NCBI RefSeq assembly: GCF_037176765.1 | Contig: NC_090024.1 | Coordinates: 195,172,278-195,236,277, forward strand | Source of the DNA: Anolis sagrei | Lineage: Eukaryota; Chordata; Lepidosauria; Squamata; Anolidae | Length of the DNA: 64,000 nt | Direction of reading: 5' to 3' | Shown here: piece after piece, positions 62,436 to 64,000 of the stretch | Layout of the letters: each line of letters opens with the position of its first letter | Position numbering within the stretch: position 1 is the stretch's first letter | The notes under the pieces: generated by a model | What the model saw: only the letters and a program-made list of their open reading frames with translations | What the model was told of the DNA's origin: nothing | The model's database searches: none | Position numbers and translations under genes: made by a program

Positions 62436-64000
62436 ACCTTCCTTTCCAGCACCAGAAGCATCACTGTCAGAACCTGACAGTTCTTTGGCTGGTGGAAATT
62501 TTTGATGGGATTCACAAGGGCTTTATCTGTATATATTTTAGCATTATTATGGACCCCTTTCAGGACCTGATTGAAAGATATGGATCCACTGTCAGAAAAA
62601 TACACTCAGGCATACATTTGAAAGCACAGGAAGGCAATTTAATTTTTAAAACCTCATGATTTGCATCCAGCTCAACTCATCCCCAAACCTATTCATGAAC
62701 TTCCTATCTACAGCTCCAAAAGTAAAGTCATAGTTGGCACTTAAACCTAGTTCCGTGTCTGCAGGTCTCTTGAATTGTTTTCAATTATTTGCATAGCAGA
62801 AATGGGGCTAAGCTAAACACTGTTTTTCATGTGGTTGAAACTGATGAATCAGAGTTGAGTTCAAAGTACAGTTCACATCAGTGTCTGACATAAACTAGTT
62901 TTACCTTCAACAATTCTGGTTTCTGTTCTCTGCTAATTTTACTGTGTGTTGTTGCTAGGCAAGTCTTCTGCATCTGGAGGTGGGAAATAAGACATCATTT
63001 TTCCTATTGTCCGCTGGGTATTATTTCAGTGTTGTTGACAGCAACAGCAGGAATTAATTAGATTTCCAAAACAGGTACAGCAAGAGAAGAACTTTGTCCA
63101 AGGCACCGAGAATTTATGACACTGTGCAGACAGCAGGATTTTCTTTTTCTACTTTTTTATGTCGTAAGTCTGTTGCCTACACTGGAAAGATTATGAATAC
63201 ATTTCAGCCAGTGCTGTATTATGGTTAATAAATCAGATCAAGATGTTGGAGGCTTGCTTTAAATCCCAACTTGGCAATAAAAATCTTGGGTCAGTTGTTA
63301 CACTATCCCGCTACCTAGTCTACCTCAAGGAGCTTTTGAGAATCCAGAAGAAAGGGAGCCATGCATAACTCCTGACATGACAGGTAGGATACAATTGTAA
63401 TGCTATATGTGCCTTTAATTCATTCCCAACTTATGGCAAACTCACCATGGAGTTTTCTTGGCAAGGTTTGTTCAAAAGGGGTTGTTTTCCTTCCCCCTGT
63501 GCTTAGCAGAATGTGAATTGTCCATGAATATATTCAGATGGGGCATTAAAATATAAATAGAGAAATAGAAATAAATAAACAGTTGAGCTGTTGAGTGAAG
63601 ATAAACCTTCCGTAAATCAGATTAAGGATTTTTTATTAAAATAACAAGTAATTCACCTTTAAAATAAAGATAGCAAACTGTTAACAGCTTGGTTAACAGT
63701 ATCCTTCTTTCCTCAGCCTATGCCATATATAGTAGGCTTGGTTGATCAAGAAAAAAAATGGTTCTAAACTCATTTCGTATGTAGGGGGCGCTGGAGATTC
63801 GATTTTTAAATTATTTCCGAAATTTTCTTTAAAAAAAGATCAAAATTACCAGGAAATACGAATTGTTTCCTTTGTTTCGTTAATGGAAGGTGCCCTTCCC
63901 TCCCTCCAGAACCATTAAAATCTCGCAGTTTCCCTTCCTTCCCTTGCAGCAGAAGGGAGAGGTGGGCGTGGTCAAGCGCAGCCCTCCTCAGAGGCCTCGC
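62436..64000. other. Right end of the window
   Basis: A weak copy of the third SINE family lies at about 63240-63475. The last 250 bases change character: AATTTCCGAAATTTTC-type text, then a pyrimidine-rich and CpG-containing stretch (GGTGGGCGTGGTCAAGCGC, GGCCTCGC). It may be the edge of another element. No gene seen. Confidence 0.35.

Overview
The window looks like nuclear DNA of a squamate reptile, probably a lizard; the species cannot be fixed from sequence alone. The grounds are vertebrate genes with GT-AG introns, AT-rich intergenic DNA, and the repeat mixture expected in squamates: BovB (RTE), L2 and CR1 LINEs, tRNA-derived SINEs of the Sauria/ACA type, and many small hAT-, Tc1/mariner- and Tigger-like DNA elements. 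There are no bacterial features.

Three host genes are present, all on the minus strand. From right to left they are a two-exon vasopressin V1b-type receptor (AVPR1B, 40043 to 34714), a complete nine-exon cathepsin E-like aspartic proteinase (24979 to 13832, 392 residues), and the first five exons of a second cathepsin E-like gene (5089 to 14), which runs off the left edge. CTSE and AVPR1B are also close neighbours in human 1q32, which supports the gene identities. The two proteinase genes are a tandem duplicate: exons 1 to 5 have identical lengths, and promoter and intron-3 sequence is still alignable.

The left-hand copy (CTSE-A) looks like an ordinary cathepsin E. The complete copy (CTSE-B) keeps both catalytic DTG motifs and an open frame but has lost features that define the family. 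The cysteine that links cathepsin E dimers is Asn, the cleft Trp after the first DTG is Cys, the flap YGTG is YESG, there is a second new Cys three residues before the flap Tyr, and the end of the propeptide is changed. It looks like an intact, specialised or altered paralogue rather than a pseudogene, and is the most interesting object here.

The rest is repeats. Between the two proteinase genes lies an almost full-length L2 LINE (about 6795-12350, minus) with a 985-codon open EN-RT frame and a GC-rich, tandemly repeated 5' region. Another L2 copy sits in the AVPR1B intron. BovB copies lie at 19.0-19.6 kb and 55.6-57.3 kb. Two copies of a LINE ending in a C2H2 finger lie at 27.1-28.4 kb and 48.9-50.0 kb. 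Several DNA elements have clear target duplications, including a Tigger-like element split by a second foldback element in a CTSE-B intron. From about 40.1 kb to the right end no host gene was recognised.
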